Of a stretch of 64,000 nucleotides of DNA, positions 13,437-24,470 are shown one piece after another. Within the stretch, counting starts at the first letter, position 1, and every line of letters begins with the position of its first letter. The position numbers were made by a program, and so were the translations under genes. Source of the stretch: Begonia masoniana (Eukaryota > Streptophyta > Magnoliopsida > Cucurbitales > Begoniaceae); assembly GCA_022432975.1 (NCBI GenBank), contig CM039502.1, forward strand, positions 11,739,803 through 11,803,802, given 5' to 3'. Under the pieces are notes generated by a model, which was not told the DNA's origin, ran no database searches, and saw only the letters and a program-made list of their open reading frames with translations.

Positions 13437-14082
13437 GTAAATTTGGTGGATATAATTTCAAGCTTATATCCAATCTTTAAATTCCGATTTAATTGGCATA
13501 CTCTACAGAATTATATAAACCAACATTCTGATTGGATCATTGAAATAAGATGTTGCCAAAGTGACCTCTCTTATGTAGATTATTCATGATGAATTTTTTT
13601 GAATGTTTGTAACTATGTATGTTCATGCGATTATTAATCAACCCAAAGGAAGATTAATAGTTGGCCGAACTACATAATTACTTGTGATAGTAAACATGTA
13701 ACAATTGTAAGGATTTTACATGAGAATGATAAATCAATCCAAAGAGGGATTTATTATTTGTCATGCATTATTGTTAGTGTTTGATTATTACAACAAGAGT
13801 ATCACTTGCAGTTAATTTTTTACTGTCCAAAGACTTGAAATTAATGTTGCACTAGGTATCTTGAGATGGGATTTGCCAATTATTTTTTAATTTTATTGAT
13901 AATTATATTTTGAGCATGTTATTTATAATGCTTTTGTTCTCATTTAGCTAATGTTGCAACATATCTGCCAACCTCAATTCAGTACCAGTCCTTACTGGTA
14001 CTGACTTTAAAGACTGGAAGGAGAACATTCAGATAGTTCTCGGGTGCATGGACATGGACCTTGCGATTCGAACGGAAAAACC
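13437..14082 (+). other. Inverted leader and gag N-terminus inside copia-1
   Basis: On the plus strand, opposite to the rest of the element, about 13965-14080 reads LNSVPVLTGTDFKDWKEN…IVLGCMDMDLAIR. This is the conserved copia Gag N-terminus that normally precedes [18 protein letters not shown]. It ends at RTEKP and then runs straight into the complement of the primer-binding site. The A/T-rich 13437-13960 is presumably the matching untranslated leader. The arrangement is best explained by inversion of the segment between the primer site and gag. Confidence 0.75.
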
Positions 14083-14083
14083 T

Positions 14084-14098
14084 GTCTCTGATACCAAT
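14084..14098 (-). other. Primer-binding site of copia-1
   Basis: The minus strand reads ATTGGTATCAGAGAC immediately inside the 5' LTR. This matches the tRNA-iMet-complementary site TGGTATCAGAGC with an extra or substituted A near its end. Confidence 0.8.
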
Positions 14099-14550
14099 TG
14101 TAGAAATAATTCTAGTTTCTCTAATCCTTATGAAACAGAATCTGCAATCTTGTTCTTAACTTAAACATCCAATTGAGTGCGGAAGCGTACCTGAATCTTT
14201 AGCCATAGTCTTTGGTTTTGATCTTCCAAATGTAGAATTTCTTCAAGTTTCCTTATTATCTCTGTTGATGGGGATACAGAATAGAGATTCATCTATCTAC
14301 AAATGGGGACCATAACCCAATAACTGTTTTGTAACCGTTGCAATATTCAACAGTTATAACCTTTCGCATATTTCTAATTTGTCCCCTCATCAAATTAGAA
14401 ATTCTGCATATGGTATCCACAATAATATTCATGACAATTATGTCCTTAAGTCAAATTCTTTATTTCAAAATAGATCACATAACATTGACTTAATATATTT
14501 GATAACTATATACATTCATTTAATTATATAAGTGTCCCAAAATTCTAACA
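14099..14550 (-). repeat. 5' LTR of copia-1
   Basis: 452 bp, beginning TGTTAGAATTTTGGGACAC on the minus strand and ending TTCTACA. It is the partner of 8152-8578 and flanked by the TSD ATCTT. Confidence 0.92.
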
Positions 14551-14835
14551 ATCTTAGCTTTCTTAATTTTCTCGAAAGCTGCCATAGTTGTGTGACTTTC
14601 TGGTTCTTTGTATGCTTAAAAGATTACATCGTCTTTAAGGTTTGTGAGACAAGAAACCAACAAAGAGAGATTTGGGTTGAAGTAGCAAGAAAAAAAGACA
14701 TCATGTTTTGATCTTTTATTCTCTCTGTTTGGGTGTCCGAAAAGTTGATGAATTATGTCAAAAAAATTAGAAAAAGCAAAGAAACATGAAAGTAAAATGA
14801 TGATCATTTTCCCATCATCTTCGAATGCTGAGATT
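14551..14835. repeat. Outer part of the right arm of the 7125-8151 inverted duplication
   Basis: Starts with the second TSD copy ATCTT. It is the reverse complement of about 7128-7435: AGCTTTCTTAATTTTCTCGA matches the complement near 7413-7432, and the match ends near the TTGAAGACGA segment. It was contiguous with 8151 before copia-1 inserted. Confidence 0.7.
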
Positions 14836-15359
14836 AGTCATCTGAGTGTCTACCGGTATGCTCTATGTCAACCGAGTCGTTGGAGTAGATGAAGGGGTCG
14901 ATGGGTGCACTGTTTTTCTAAAGACTCCGATAATTTAAGAGAACAGTTTTGTGCAAAATACCGAATCTAAGAATTACAACAAAGTGCTGCCAAATTCATT
15001 TGAGAATTCAAATATTAAGCTTACTTCACACACCTACTACATCAACTTGAGATTTCCTCATCGAGAGTGAGATTTCACTCATTGTGGACCGAGTAGGCTG
15101 ACAAAGCACAGGGATACCGAAACGTGAAGCCCAACTATTCTCAAACGGTGAAAAGGAGTTGAAAATGAAGAGAGGAATAAAGCGAGCGAACAGTGCGAAT
15201 TCAACTCGACTACTTCTTGGTAGCTTGCTTTTATGCAAATCCTCTCTCATTAATGATAACGAACAGAACTACTCTCAGATGTGTAGGAATGGTCCCGCCT
15301 TATGTATCAGTCCAGGAGTCGTTCATTTTCCAATGTGGGACATCGATGTGGTAACACCC
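14836..15359. other. Spacer, possible further retroelement debris
   Basis: No convincing gene. A stretch reading TGTCCCACATTGGAAAATG on the minus strand near 15335 resembles the start of some plant LTRs, but no partner was found. Confidence 0.3.
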
Positions 15360-16132
15360 ACATCATCCCTACCCAGTCTAAGGATCTGACCGCCTCGGTC
15401 GGCATTTCGTCGAACCCGTAAGTGGGATGTGCAACACACGCATCATGGATTAGCAACAAGCTCTGATATTAAATGATGGAGAAATGAACTAGGAACGACG
15501 CGCTAAACGGAAGCTAAAATGGAGAAAGTTCAGTGCTCTCGGGTTTAATCGAAGAACACCCCAAAACCAGAGACAAAACACGTAAAAAACAGGAAGACAA
15601 ACAGAGGATAGCGTGGAATGAGTGTTGTGGATTACCTGATGAGCGTGAGGTAAACAAACCTTTAAACTCTTTAGAGGATGACAGTAAGATAGATGGAATG
15701 ATGTTAGCTCCGCCTCTGGATCGGCCGGCAACTACTGCACCTTTCAGATGAAGAGTTCTCCGAGAACAAAGAACGCAGCAGCAAATGGTCCAGTTCTTCC
15801 ACCCTTCTTCTGGTTTCCAATCCCTTGGCTGATCGAAGAGAAGGAGTGGCTGTAAGAGGATATCAAGTGACTGGAACTTGGTGGACAATAGATAACCTCT
15901 CGGATGTTACACACCGAGAATGAACGTGAGAAAACTCACGGATCCGTTCGATTTGAGAAGATAAACTTCACTAGATTTTCGTTCATCAAAACTATCTACA
16001 GAAGCTGCAAATCGAGCTTAAATACAAGGTGAGAATCGGTTCTGGAAAACCAGAAAGAAGCAAATGAAAATAGCTGTTGTGAGAATATAGCCGTTTGGAG
16101 CGCTCCTGGTACTGTTCACTCGCGCTGTAACA
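15360..16132 (-). repeat. Degenerate LTR retrotransposon remnant (single LTR plus primer site)
   Basis: On the minus strand a block 16132-15474 starts TGTTACAGCGCGAG and ends TCTCCATCA. It is followed directly by TTAATATCAGAGCTTG (about 15471-15456), close to the tRNA-iMet primer site. That is the layout of a 5' LTR plus PBS with the internal region lost. A promoter-like region and the short frames at 15489-15888 lie inside it. No second LTR or TSD was found, so the boundaries are tentative. Confidence 0.4.
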
Positions 16133-17080
16133 ACCCAAAGGCCGCCACGTTATATGATTCGACTTCACTTGGCACATTTTTCATATAAATTTTTTCACAA
16201 ACTTTAAAATATTTATCCATTCAACCCCACTTGAAATCAATAAAAAACGTTTGAAAAACATGTCGCGAAATACACCTTGAAAATAACAGATTTTTTTTTA
16301 AGCATTGTTCATGTGAACAGTGCTGGTCACTGTTCATGTGACCAATTCCCCACGTCACTATTCATGTAAACAGTGTCGTGGCACTGTTCATGCCCAGATG
16401 AGACGTTACATCGCCCCACGCCTTGTGAGGAGATTGAATTTTGCCCATGTGGGGCGATCGCCCCACACCTTGTGGGGAGATCTAACGCTAACCCCTTTTT
16501 TTTTCTTTTGATTTCTTACAAACGTCTCATAAAGTTCACTCAAAATTTCTCATAGCTTATCAATCTATTTAAAACACCTTCAAAACATGCTTCCAACTCA
16601 AATTCGTAAAATCGAATAAAAAATACGTAGCAGAAATTTAAAATACGTGAAAAAACTCTTGTACTCAAAACAATGGTTCAAAATGTAAGATTTTTCCAAG
16701 CAAATCACAAAATCATTAAAATTGTCATTATTGGATTTGCTAGTTAGCCTAGTGTTATTGGCCCACAGTTTTAATTATTTCTCCAAGGCTTCTGTTGCTT
16801 CTAATAAATTATAGTTAACGGTGGAATGGTTTGGTCTTGGTGTTATTGGCGAGAAAAGATTTAAAAAATAAAATAATTTTTAAATTATATATATTTTTTA
16901 AATATTAAATATCTTGGTTCAAGTGCAAACAAATTAAACGAAATTCAAGTAATGATGTAATATAAGCTCGATAATTACAGAAAGAGTTTGTTTCATATTT
17001 TTCAGAAGCATGTACGATGACCACATGACGTCATAAATAAGAAAAATCTAAATTTTAAAATAAGTATAAAAGCAATTATT
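16133..17080. other. Spacer with short palindromic motifs
   Basis: Between 16306 and 16395 the motif CACTGTTCATG recurs several times beside its complement (for example GTTCATGTGAACAGTG). At 16455-16480 GTGGGGCGATCGCCCCAC is a perfect palindrome. The rest is AT-rich. No coding sequence is supported. Confidence 0.4.
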
Positions 17081-17488
17081 CACCATCATCACCTGCACAC
17101 TCTCCCCTGGGTTTCTCTGTTTTTCCTGCTATAACGACGAAAAAAGGATCATCTTTTTTACTTTCACGTCTCTTTGCTTCTGTTTTCTCGACAAAATTCA
17201 TCGACTTTCGGGGCTCCCAAACAGAGATAAAAGAAGATCAAAAACCTTGGCGTCTTCCCTCTTCGTTGGTTTCTTGTCTCGGAGACTTTAAAGACGATGT
17301 AATCTTATAACCATGTAAAGAACCAGAAAGTCACAACTATGACAGCTTTACCAAGAAAATTAAGGAAACTAAGAACATGAAAGTCACAACAGTTTTCGAG
17401 AAAATTAAGGAGGCTAAGGTATCTCTACAGGCTTGAAGTATACATACATCAGTGAAAATTTTATGATGAATGCCGTCAAGAAGAAGTT

Positions 17489-18037
17489 CTAAGAATAACC
17501 AGTCTTAAATCTCTTATTCCTAGAAAATTGAAGGGCACTCTGCATCCGCTTATGTGAGAAAGACGAGGAAGACGATAATGGGGATGATTGCCACCTATTA
17601 TGTTTTTCCTTACTGGTCGGAAACTCCCATCTGATGTCCTCGCCAATAAGCGAATCTTCTTCTCTTATCCTTGTAATTTGACTGTGAAGTACGCCGGAAT
17701 TTTTTCTTTGATCTCCTACTCTCGCTGGAAACTGTACTGACTCATTACATTCCGATGATTTACCTTTTCTGTTAGCTTCAATACAAACATGAAAACTATC
17801 CGAAATTCTATCCCCTAAACATTCCACCGGAGATGTTTCCAGGGAGCAAAACACCCCCAAATTCTGGAAACTGGACCCATAAAAAGGCGGCTCACTCCGA
17901 TTCCTCTCAGATTCGGTAAAACTGTTGAAACACTCAGAACTCGTATCTCCGAGACCATCCATTGAAATCGTTTCGGGCGAAACAAAAAACCCTAGGTTTC
18001 TGATAAATGGATATTGATATCTGGTTTTTTGAAGCAA
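17489..18037 (-). CDS. Hypothetical protein with an internal repeat (182 aa)
   Basis: I do not recognise this protein. It is an intact frame of ordinary composition in AT-rich surroundings. Residues 13-40 (RNLGFFVSPETISMDGLGD) and about 57-85 (QNLGVFCSLETSPVECLGD) are two copies of one motif, N-L-G-x-F-x-S-x-E-T-x4-x-L-G-D, which supports translation from the first ATG (18037) or further upstream. The C-terminal half is Ser-rich and basic. No signal peptide or membrane segment is evident. The 3' half and downstream sequence (about 17090-17700) recur as broken copies in the inverted duplication at 7125-8151. It may be a small host gene, one exon of a larger gene, or the source of those fragments. 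Confidence 0.45.
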   Translation of the reverse strand: MLQKTRYQYPFIRNLGFFVSPETISMDGLGDTSSECFNSFTESERNRSEPPFYGSSFQNLGVFCSLETSPVECLGDRISDSFHVCIEANRKGKSSECNESVQFPARVGDQRKNSGVLHSQITRIREEDSLIGEDIRWEFPTSKEKHNRWQSSPLSSSSSFSHKRMQSALQFSRNKRFKTGYS

Positions 18038-18733
18038 AGAAAGGTAAATAACGAAGAAGGGATTTCTTTATCTTCCACAGAGCTCGCCTGCTATAAGGGC
18101 TGATCAAGGAAGGCAATCGGAAGAAGAAGAGCTTGATTCTTGAAGAATTCTTGGCTTTTATTCTTGTTCTTCTTTTGACCCAGACGAGCTTCTTCTGCTT
18201 CCTCTGCTTCAATTGAAAACTTTCCTGGAAAAAAGGAAGAAATTTAAAGAAATAATAAAAATATTTAAAAATAGAGAAAAGGCAATAAAAATGAATTTAA
18301 TCTCCAAATATCTGAATATTTAGCTTCTATTTATAACGAAATCAATATGTAAACATTTCTAAATTTAATATCAAAGTTTGGTACTTCTATAAACATATTT
18401 CTGCTATTTTAAAATTTGTAAAACTGCTTTCTACTTTTATATATATTTAGAAAATATACGTTTCTCATAATTTCTAAAATATAGATGATATCTTTATATT
18501 TTTAAAATAAAAAGAATCAAATCAAACTTAATTTGAAAGGGTAATTAACAAAAATAAAAATAAACTAAAGACAGAAGGTGTATATTATGAGGGAGGAATA
18601 GAGGCTTATGGAATTTTCATTATTCAAGACTAAATACCCGTAAAGCAACCTTTTATGTTGCCCTAATTCTTCTTTTTATCAATAGAGGCTTTTAAGTTGA
18701 TTTATGGAATTGTTTCTTCTTCTTGTTTGGAAT

Positions 18734-18765
<32 letters not shown>

Positions 18766-18768
<3 letters not shown>

Positions 18769-20030
18769 TAAAATGCAAAATCCGGATTGAAGTTTAAGTC
18801 AAGTGCAAAAAATGAATCAAACAAATTTTTTGTGCAAAAAATGGCTCAAAGTATCGAAAATGGACAAAAAATGGATTCGCGGCAAACCGATATGCCCCGC
18901 GGAGAGTTTTCTGAAGGAGAACGGTTTGCCGCGTGCGGAGAATGGCAAACCGTTCTCACTGAGGGGGCACTTGTGAGGGTGAAGAACCTCCGCGGAGAGT
19001 GAGAACGGTTTGCCGCGTGGTGAGAACAGCAACCCGTTCTCACTCTCCACTGGGGCACTTGTGAGGGTGAAGACCTTCCACGTCGTGCCTTCATTTCGTA
19101 GTAATCATCTAAACTTCAAACGGTTATAATTTTTGCTACGTGTATCTGTTTTGGATCGTTTAGATATCAAATTGAAGCTCTCATCGAGACCCACACATTG
19201 TATGCTTTTTCGGGCCCAAAACATATCTTTTAAACCTTCAATTCGACATCCGAATATTTTACAAACTATTTTATATATTATTTGATTTTATTATAATTTC
19301 CTTAAATAATCAGCTATTTTATTTATGGTTGTATTACGAATTCGACAATTATTATTCAAAATTCTGAAGTTAAAGTAACTAACTATTTAAGGATAATAAC
19401 GTTAATTTCAGATTCTTGAATAATAATTGTCGAATAATAATTGTGACTAATAGTTGTCGAATCTTGAATAATAATTGTGAAGTTAAAGTAGCTAACTATT
19501 TAAGGACAATAATGTTAATTTCAGAATCTTGAATAATAATTGTCGAATTCGGAAAACAACCCTAAATAAAATAGCTAACTATTTAAGGAAATTATAATAA
19601 AATCAAATAATACAGAAAATAGTTTATAAAATATTCGGATGTCGAATTGAAGATTTAAACGATAAATTTTGGACCCAAAAAAACATGCAATGTGTGGGCC
19701 TCGACGAGAGCTTCAATTTAATATTTTAACGGTCCAAAACGGATACACGTAGCAAAAGTTATGGCCGTTTAAAGTTTAGATGATCATCATGAAATGAGGG
19801 CACGACGCGGAGGGTCTTCACCGTCACAAGTGCCCCCGCGGAGAGTGAGAACAGGTTGCCGTTCTCACCACGTGGCAAACAGTTCTCACTCTCCGCGGGG
19901 GCATATCGGTTTGCCGCGAATCCACTTTTTGTTCATTTTCGATACTTTGAGCCATTTTTTGCACGAAAAATTTGTTTGATCCATTTTTTGCACTTGATTT
20001 AAAGTTGAATCCAGATTTTGCATTTTACCC
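18766..20030. mobile_element. Foldback (MULE-like) element inserted in a poly-A run
   Basis: A 1265-bp palindromic element beginning GGGTAAAATGCAAAATCC and ending with the near complement GGATTCAACTTT…GCATTTTACCC order reversed. The arms are about 600 bp. The centre (19380-19560) has direct repeats of GAATAATAATTGTCGAAT. Both sides abut pure A tracts (18737-18765 and 20031-20049), consistent with a duplication of an A-only target. Short frames inside (18787-19094, 19794-19979) mirror each other and are not genes. Confidence 0.65.
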
Positions 20031-20737
20031 AAAAAAAAAAAAAAAAAAACAAGAAGACAAGGAGGAGGAAGAATAGGAGCTTGTCTCGAAGGGCGGGCTC
20101 CTGCTTCTTATTTTGTTCTCAAAAGCGTGAGTCGACCATGGTCTATTTTAGTAACAGAATATAGTTTAAAAGTGAGTTTATTAATAAAATTAATTTAAGG
20201 ATTAATTTATTATTTATCCAATAGTTATTTTTTTTTGTTAATTACTTTTTTTTTTAATTTTGAAAAAAAAATCAAATATTTTTAACAACAGCAAACAAAA
20301 ACTTTATAATATTTACACACACATTATTAATATTAAATTTTACAAATTATTTTGAAAGGGTTAGAAGCATGTCAAGATATTGATGATCATAACTTACCAT
20401 TTAGGTTAAAGACACATCAATTCTTTTTTTTTTTTTTTTACCAATTGATCTTAAAGTTTGTTGAAACTATACATTCAACAAGTCTCAGTCTGTAAAATCA
20501 TCACCCAATGCTGAACTCTGAAGTGAAAAAAATTCAACGCTCAAAATTACAAAAATAGTCAAAATCGTTTTATAAGAAGCTATTTCTCTTTGCAAATATT
20601 CAGGAGAGAATATCAGGCGGCAAAAACGTGATTTTTTTTGTAGTACGCGAGACCTAATTGAATTGCTACGTCCCTTTAACTAAAAAGAAATTATATAATA
20701 AACTACTGGAAAATGTAAGAAATTAACGTATTTTTTA

Positions 20738-20759
20738 AGAGAGAGAGAGAGAGAGAGAG
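20738..20759. repeat. (GA)n microsatellite
   Basis: About eleven GA units. It lies some 440 bp downstream of the remorin-like gene. Confidence 0.9.
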
Positions 20760-21195
20760 TCTAAGGTGGCAATCAATTTTCCAGAGAAGAAGAAACTACA
20801 AGACTGTAAAAAGCAGAGAAAAAGGAAAGAGAAGCACCAGAAATAGGCATTGAAACAAGCCTCATTCCTTCCTTCCTCCATGATTGAGATTGCCCATTCC
20901 TCCATTTTTGCAGTCATAGTACGTACCTTCTTGCCATCTCCCCCTGAGGAAAACAGAGTTTGAATTTCTTCAGAGAATCTTTCCAGCCAAAAGCAAATTC
21001 CTTCTTCTGGGTTTATGTTTCTCTCTCTGCCGCTTCCTCATCCATGACAGACACCCACATTCCCTCCACTTCTTCTTCTCTTCTCTTTCTCTCTCTTCCT
21101 CTCCTCCCTCTTTCTTCCCCGCCTGCACTCACATCAGACTGATAATCAATGAAAATTCAAAACCCAAACTAATGATAGGATTAGACTTTCAGAGA

Positions 21196-22582
21196 TTAAC
21201 CACCACAAGAAAAATCAACATAAAGCAACAAAAACCGGAAGAATCTTAGGGGGGCTCCACGACGAACATATGGATAGAAACAAAACACAAGAAAGTTGCT
21301 ACGGAATTTCAGAGGAAAACACTTGATTTTCATGAAAAAAGAAATACTTCCCAGAAATCGCAGACATCGGACGACTATTGGGGTGGAAAAGAAACACAGA
21401 ATCAAGCCTCCACCTTTGTAGAATATAGTACTCATACGACGTTCTTCAGACAATCCCTGGTTTGATCCTCCCATCTTGAGACTAACAACTTTTCTTGGGG
21501 AGACGACGAGGGTGTTCTCCAAAAGCAGATTTAAGTTGTAATAATTGATCAAAGTTCTTATTTTTTTAAGATTTCCCTTTCATTAATCTTATGCATTCAT
21601 CAAAATTACATACCTCCTTCAGAGACTTCATTTGTGCACTGGAATTAGGGGAATCCTCGGCTTCTAATTCACATCTTTTTAACGCTCTCTCTACAATGGG
21701 TGGCGTGGAAGTCGGACTTAAACTGTTAGAACTAAGCTCCGGCGGTGTGCTTTGAGTTCCAACATCTCTGGTCATGACTTCGAACAATTTCTTCTCTGCA
21801 GATCAAGAAAAAAGCTAATTTAGACCAGATTTGGTGAATGAAAATGAACTCAAAATAAGAGAAATCTAAACCTGGAATTGGGAAGTGATGAATAACATCT
21901 TCTGGTGTGAGGGAAGAAGGCTTCGTCTGGATATGTCTGGAATGGGTGGAGTAAACCAGAGGAGCTGACATGGTGATTCTGTTTGTTAGCTTCCTAAACG
22001 ACCTTCCACTGAGCGTTTTGGCCGATAAACACTCGAGTGGAACTTCTCCTGAAAGAGGGTTGCAGATATATTTCTCAGCCTCGTTCCATTTTGAGTTTAA
22101 AGCAAACCCTTCTGGAGACAAGTATTCCCATATGTTGTAGCAAGACTTGGCTTGCAACGCTGCAGAAAATTGCGTCAGATTTGCTATTTTCACAGTCAAA
22201 ATCCAAAAAATAAAAAAAAACTTCGAAGTTTGAAAATCTGCACCTTTAAGAGCTGTTGTAAATGAATAAGTAGACGGGTCGATTTCATCTGGGGAAAATA
22301 GGACGAATTAAGCGAAGGAGCTGATGAGATGGAAGGTTTTCATTAATGGCGATGGAGAAAACTAAAATTACCTCTTAAAGTGTAGCCAGGAGAGGAAGCA
22401 GTGCTAGTAATGGTGAAGTTTGAGCGAAATGACCCTCCATCTTCTCTAAAACTTCTGATATATGATCCTGAAAACCTTCTTGAAATGCTGCTTTCAGGGC
22501 TAATTCTGGCTTTTACAGTCCACTCTCTCAAACTGAAATCTGGGTCGTCTTTCTTTTGTGAAAAATAAGGAGGTTTCTCCAT
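21196..22582 (-). CDS. Plant-specific protein with remorin-like motifs, five-exon model
   Basis: Exons on the minus strand: 22582-22372, 22288-22244, 22159-21872, 21795-21614 and, less surely, 21474-21196. The first four join in frame across GT-AG introns to 242 residues. Visible motifs are FSLREWTVKARIS, SRRFSGSYIRSFRED, DEIDPSTYSFTTALKALQAK, SKWNEAEKYICNPLSGEVP and MTRDVGTQSTP. The SKW(D/N)xAEK(W/Y)I and RD(M/V)GTxxTP motifs are typical of plant proteins of the remorin group and relatives, which act at the plasma membrane. The remorin C-terminal coiled coil itself is not seen. The last exon is hydrophobic and may be mis-modelled. The ATG at 22582 is preferred over one five codons upstream because an intron acceptor (TTGCAG) separates them. 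Confidence 0.6.
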
Positions 22583-23517
22583 GGGAAGGCTCTGCAACGA
22601 GCAATAATTGAAAATCCTGTTTCAAGGACCTTCTTCTTCGTCTTCGTCTTCGTCTTCTCTACTTTCTCTGATTCATTTGTAAAACTCTTCCGTAATCCCC
22701 TACCCGCCACATCAGCAAAAGATCTATCATATAATCTGCAGAGGATTTTAAAATTTAAATAACCAAAAAAAAAAACAATTTTTAATTCTATTTTAACCTT
22801 TTGTAAATTTCAAACTTTCATTTTTTGTAATCTTCTTCAAAGGTTTTTTTCCTGCAGTACTTCGTAGCTCAAAAGATAACAGCTTTCTCGAATAATTTGC
22901 AGCAAATGAAGTCCTGCAAAGCAAAATAAACTAGAGTCCATGGATCTGAAAAGTTAAAACTGGAAAACCGCATCACATTCTAACCTCAAAATCACCTGAA
23001 AAGCGAGCTCAAAGTGCTCGAGAGTGTCTCTCTTTTAATCCTGAAAAAACTGCTCCAACAGAGAAAAGAACCCAATTTATCAACAATAATTAAAAAAATA
23101 AACATGCTTCTGTCACAGAGTACATGGTGGGCACCATTGAGGCTCCATTATTGCTAAAAAGAAGGCAAACAGCGAAGAGGAAGCGAGAAAAATGTTATCG
23201 ATTTTCTTCAATCATGAATTGGGTGGCTCTGTAGACTGGACAGAGATTGACGATGGTTCCATCGACGGGTCTTGGGTAATTTTTATGCAAGTTTTGATGA
23301 GTTTTGGAATTGATTTGCAGTTGACGGGTCTTGTCCGTGTCACTTTTAAGAACACTGTTGGATATAATCCTTAACACCCCCCATATTTACGAGTTGCTGA
23401 AAGATTAACAAATCCGTACTTTCTGTATCAGCTTGGCTGGGGGAAGAACAGTTGGTTCAATTTCCCATTATTAGCACTGATTTTTAGAAGTTTAACCCAT
23501 TAATGGCTTCCAGTCAT

Positions 23518-23520
<3 letters not shown>
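22583..23520. other. 5' UTR and upstream region of the remorin-like gene
   Basis: Contains the likely 5' UTR, with CTTCGTCTTCGTCTTC pyrimidine-rich leader repeats near 22630, and the promoter of the minus-strand gene. Opposed short frames near 23195-23377 are not credible genes. Confidence 0.35.

Positions 23521-23548
<28 letters not shown>
23521..23548. repeat. (GA)n microsatellite
   Basis: Fourteen uninterrupted GA units. Confidence 0.92.
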
Positions 23549-23552
<4 letters not shown>

Positions 23553-23802
23553 TGAAGGATTGAAAAACCAGAAAGAAAGGGCAGAGAATGGAAACTATTT
23601 TGAATTTGATCAAAGTTGTGCGTGATTTTGACCGGCGGGAGACAAGAAAAAGCATTGACGGTAAATTCCTTTTCACTCGTCCTTATGACCGTGAGGCTCT
23701 ACATAATACAGCAGCTGTCGTTGTTCTCTTTGGTTGTTTCCAGTCTGGGTTGGCTGCCCAGGGTTCATTTGTCCTTTTGTTCCATTATAGTTTTATCGAG
23801 TA

Positions 23803-24470
23803 AATTACGGTATCCTATTTTTCTATTTTATTTTTTTCAATTTTTTAACTAATTTAAAAGCTTATCTTATTTTTTTGGGTTCATTTCGTCCTTCCTCCTC
23901 TCGGTTTCAGATTGCGGAGGGCTAGCAGGGCGAATTGTTTAAATACCAACACAAATTCGGCCCTCGTGTTTGGAACTAGGGCACAGTGAGGGGGCCGAAT
24001 TAAACTTTCGGCCCCCCGCATATAGAACAATGAACAATCGGGGGGCCAAGTTGGACATCTGGCCCCCCGACTTAAATTCGCTACAAAAAACGGGAGGCCG
24101 AGCCAGATGTATGGCCCCCCGAAATATTTTCGCGTGCATTGCACGTGCCCCCGAATTGGGTTCGCATGCAGCGCACGTGAGCGAGGGCCAGAGGCCCCTG
24201 CATCTTCCTCCCGTGGAGTGCAGGGGGCTGCGATTGGTATTTGGCCCGCCGAATAGATGGGCGTGCAGCGTACGTGAGAGGCGAATTTGCCATGCGGGGG
24301 GCCGCAAAATGAAGTCGGCCCCCCAAATGTAAATTTCGGGGGTATGCAGTCTCCTGCCAGGGTTCATTTTGACAGTTTTTAAAATTTCGAGGTTTGACTA
24401 TGACGACTTTTAGTTTGAGAATTTTTTCAAAAAATACCCATACTTCATAGTTTTTTTTTGTAATTTACCT
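23803..24470. repeat. GC-rich repetitive block with AT-rich inverted ends
   Basis: A core (about 23930-24350) rich in GGGGGGCC/GGCCCCCC tracts and CGTGCA(T/G)(T/C)GCACGTG palindromes lies between AT-rich shoulders. The shoulders start AGTAAATTAC and end GTAATTTACCT, a short inverted repeat like the ends of MULE-like foldbacks. Frames across it encode only repeats of Gly-Gly and Pro-Arg composition. No TSD was found, so element status is tentative. Confidence 0.4.

Larger units (their letters stand above)
8152..14550 (-). mobile_element. Ty1/copia LTR retrotransposon, full length, rearranged (copia-1)
   Basis: A 6.4-kb element oriented on the minus strand. Direct LTRs lie at 8152-8578 and 14099-14550, with minus-strand ends TGTTAGAA…TTCTACA. 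An exact 5-bp TSD ATCTT sits at 8147-8151 and 14551-14555. A tRNA-iMet-type primer site lies beside the right (5') LTR and a purine tract AGTGGGAG beside the left (3') LTR. The pol order is gag, protease, integrase, RT, RNase H (copia order). The gag N-terminal coding segment and leader are inverted (13437-14082), and a minisatellite occupies the junction. With the in-frame stop in pol this copy is not autonomous. It sits inside the right arm of a larger inverted duplication. Confidence 0.92.

Noticed and set aside
23939..24367. Overlapping GC-rich ORFs on both strands (up to 142 codons)
   Set aside because: Open frames arise from G/C homopolymer-rich sequence with few stop codons; opposite strands are equally open.
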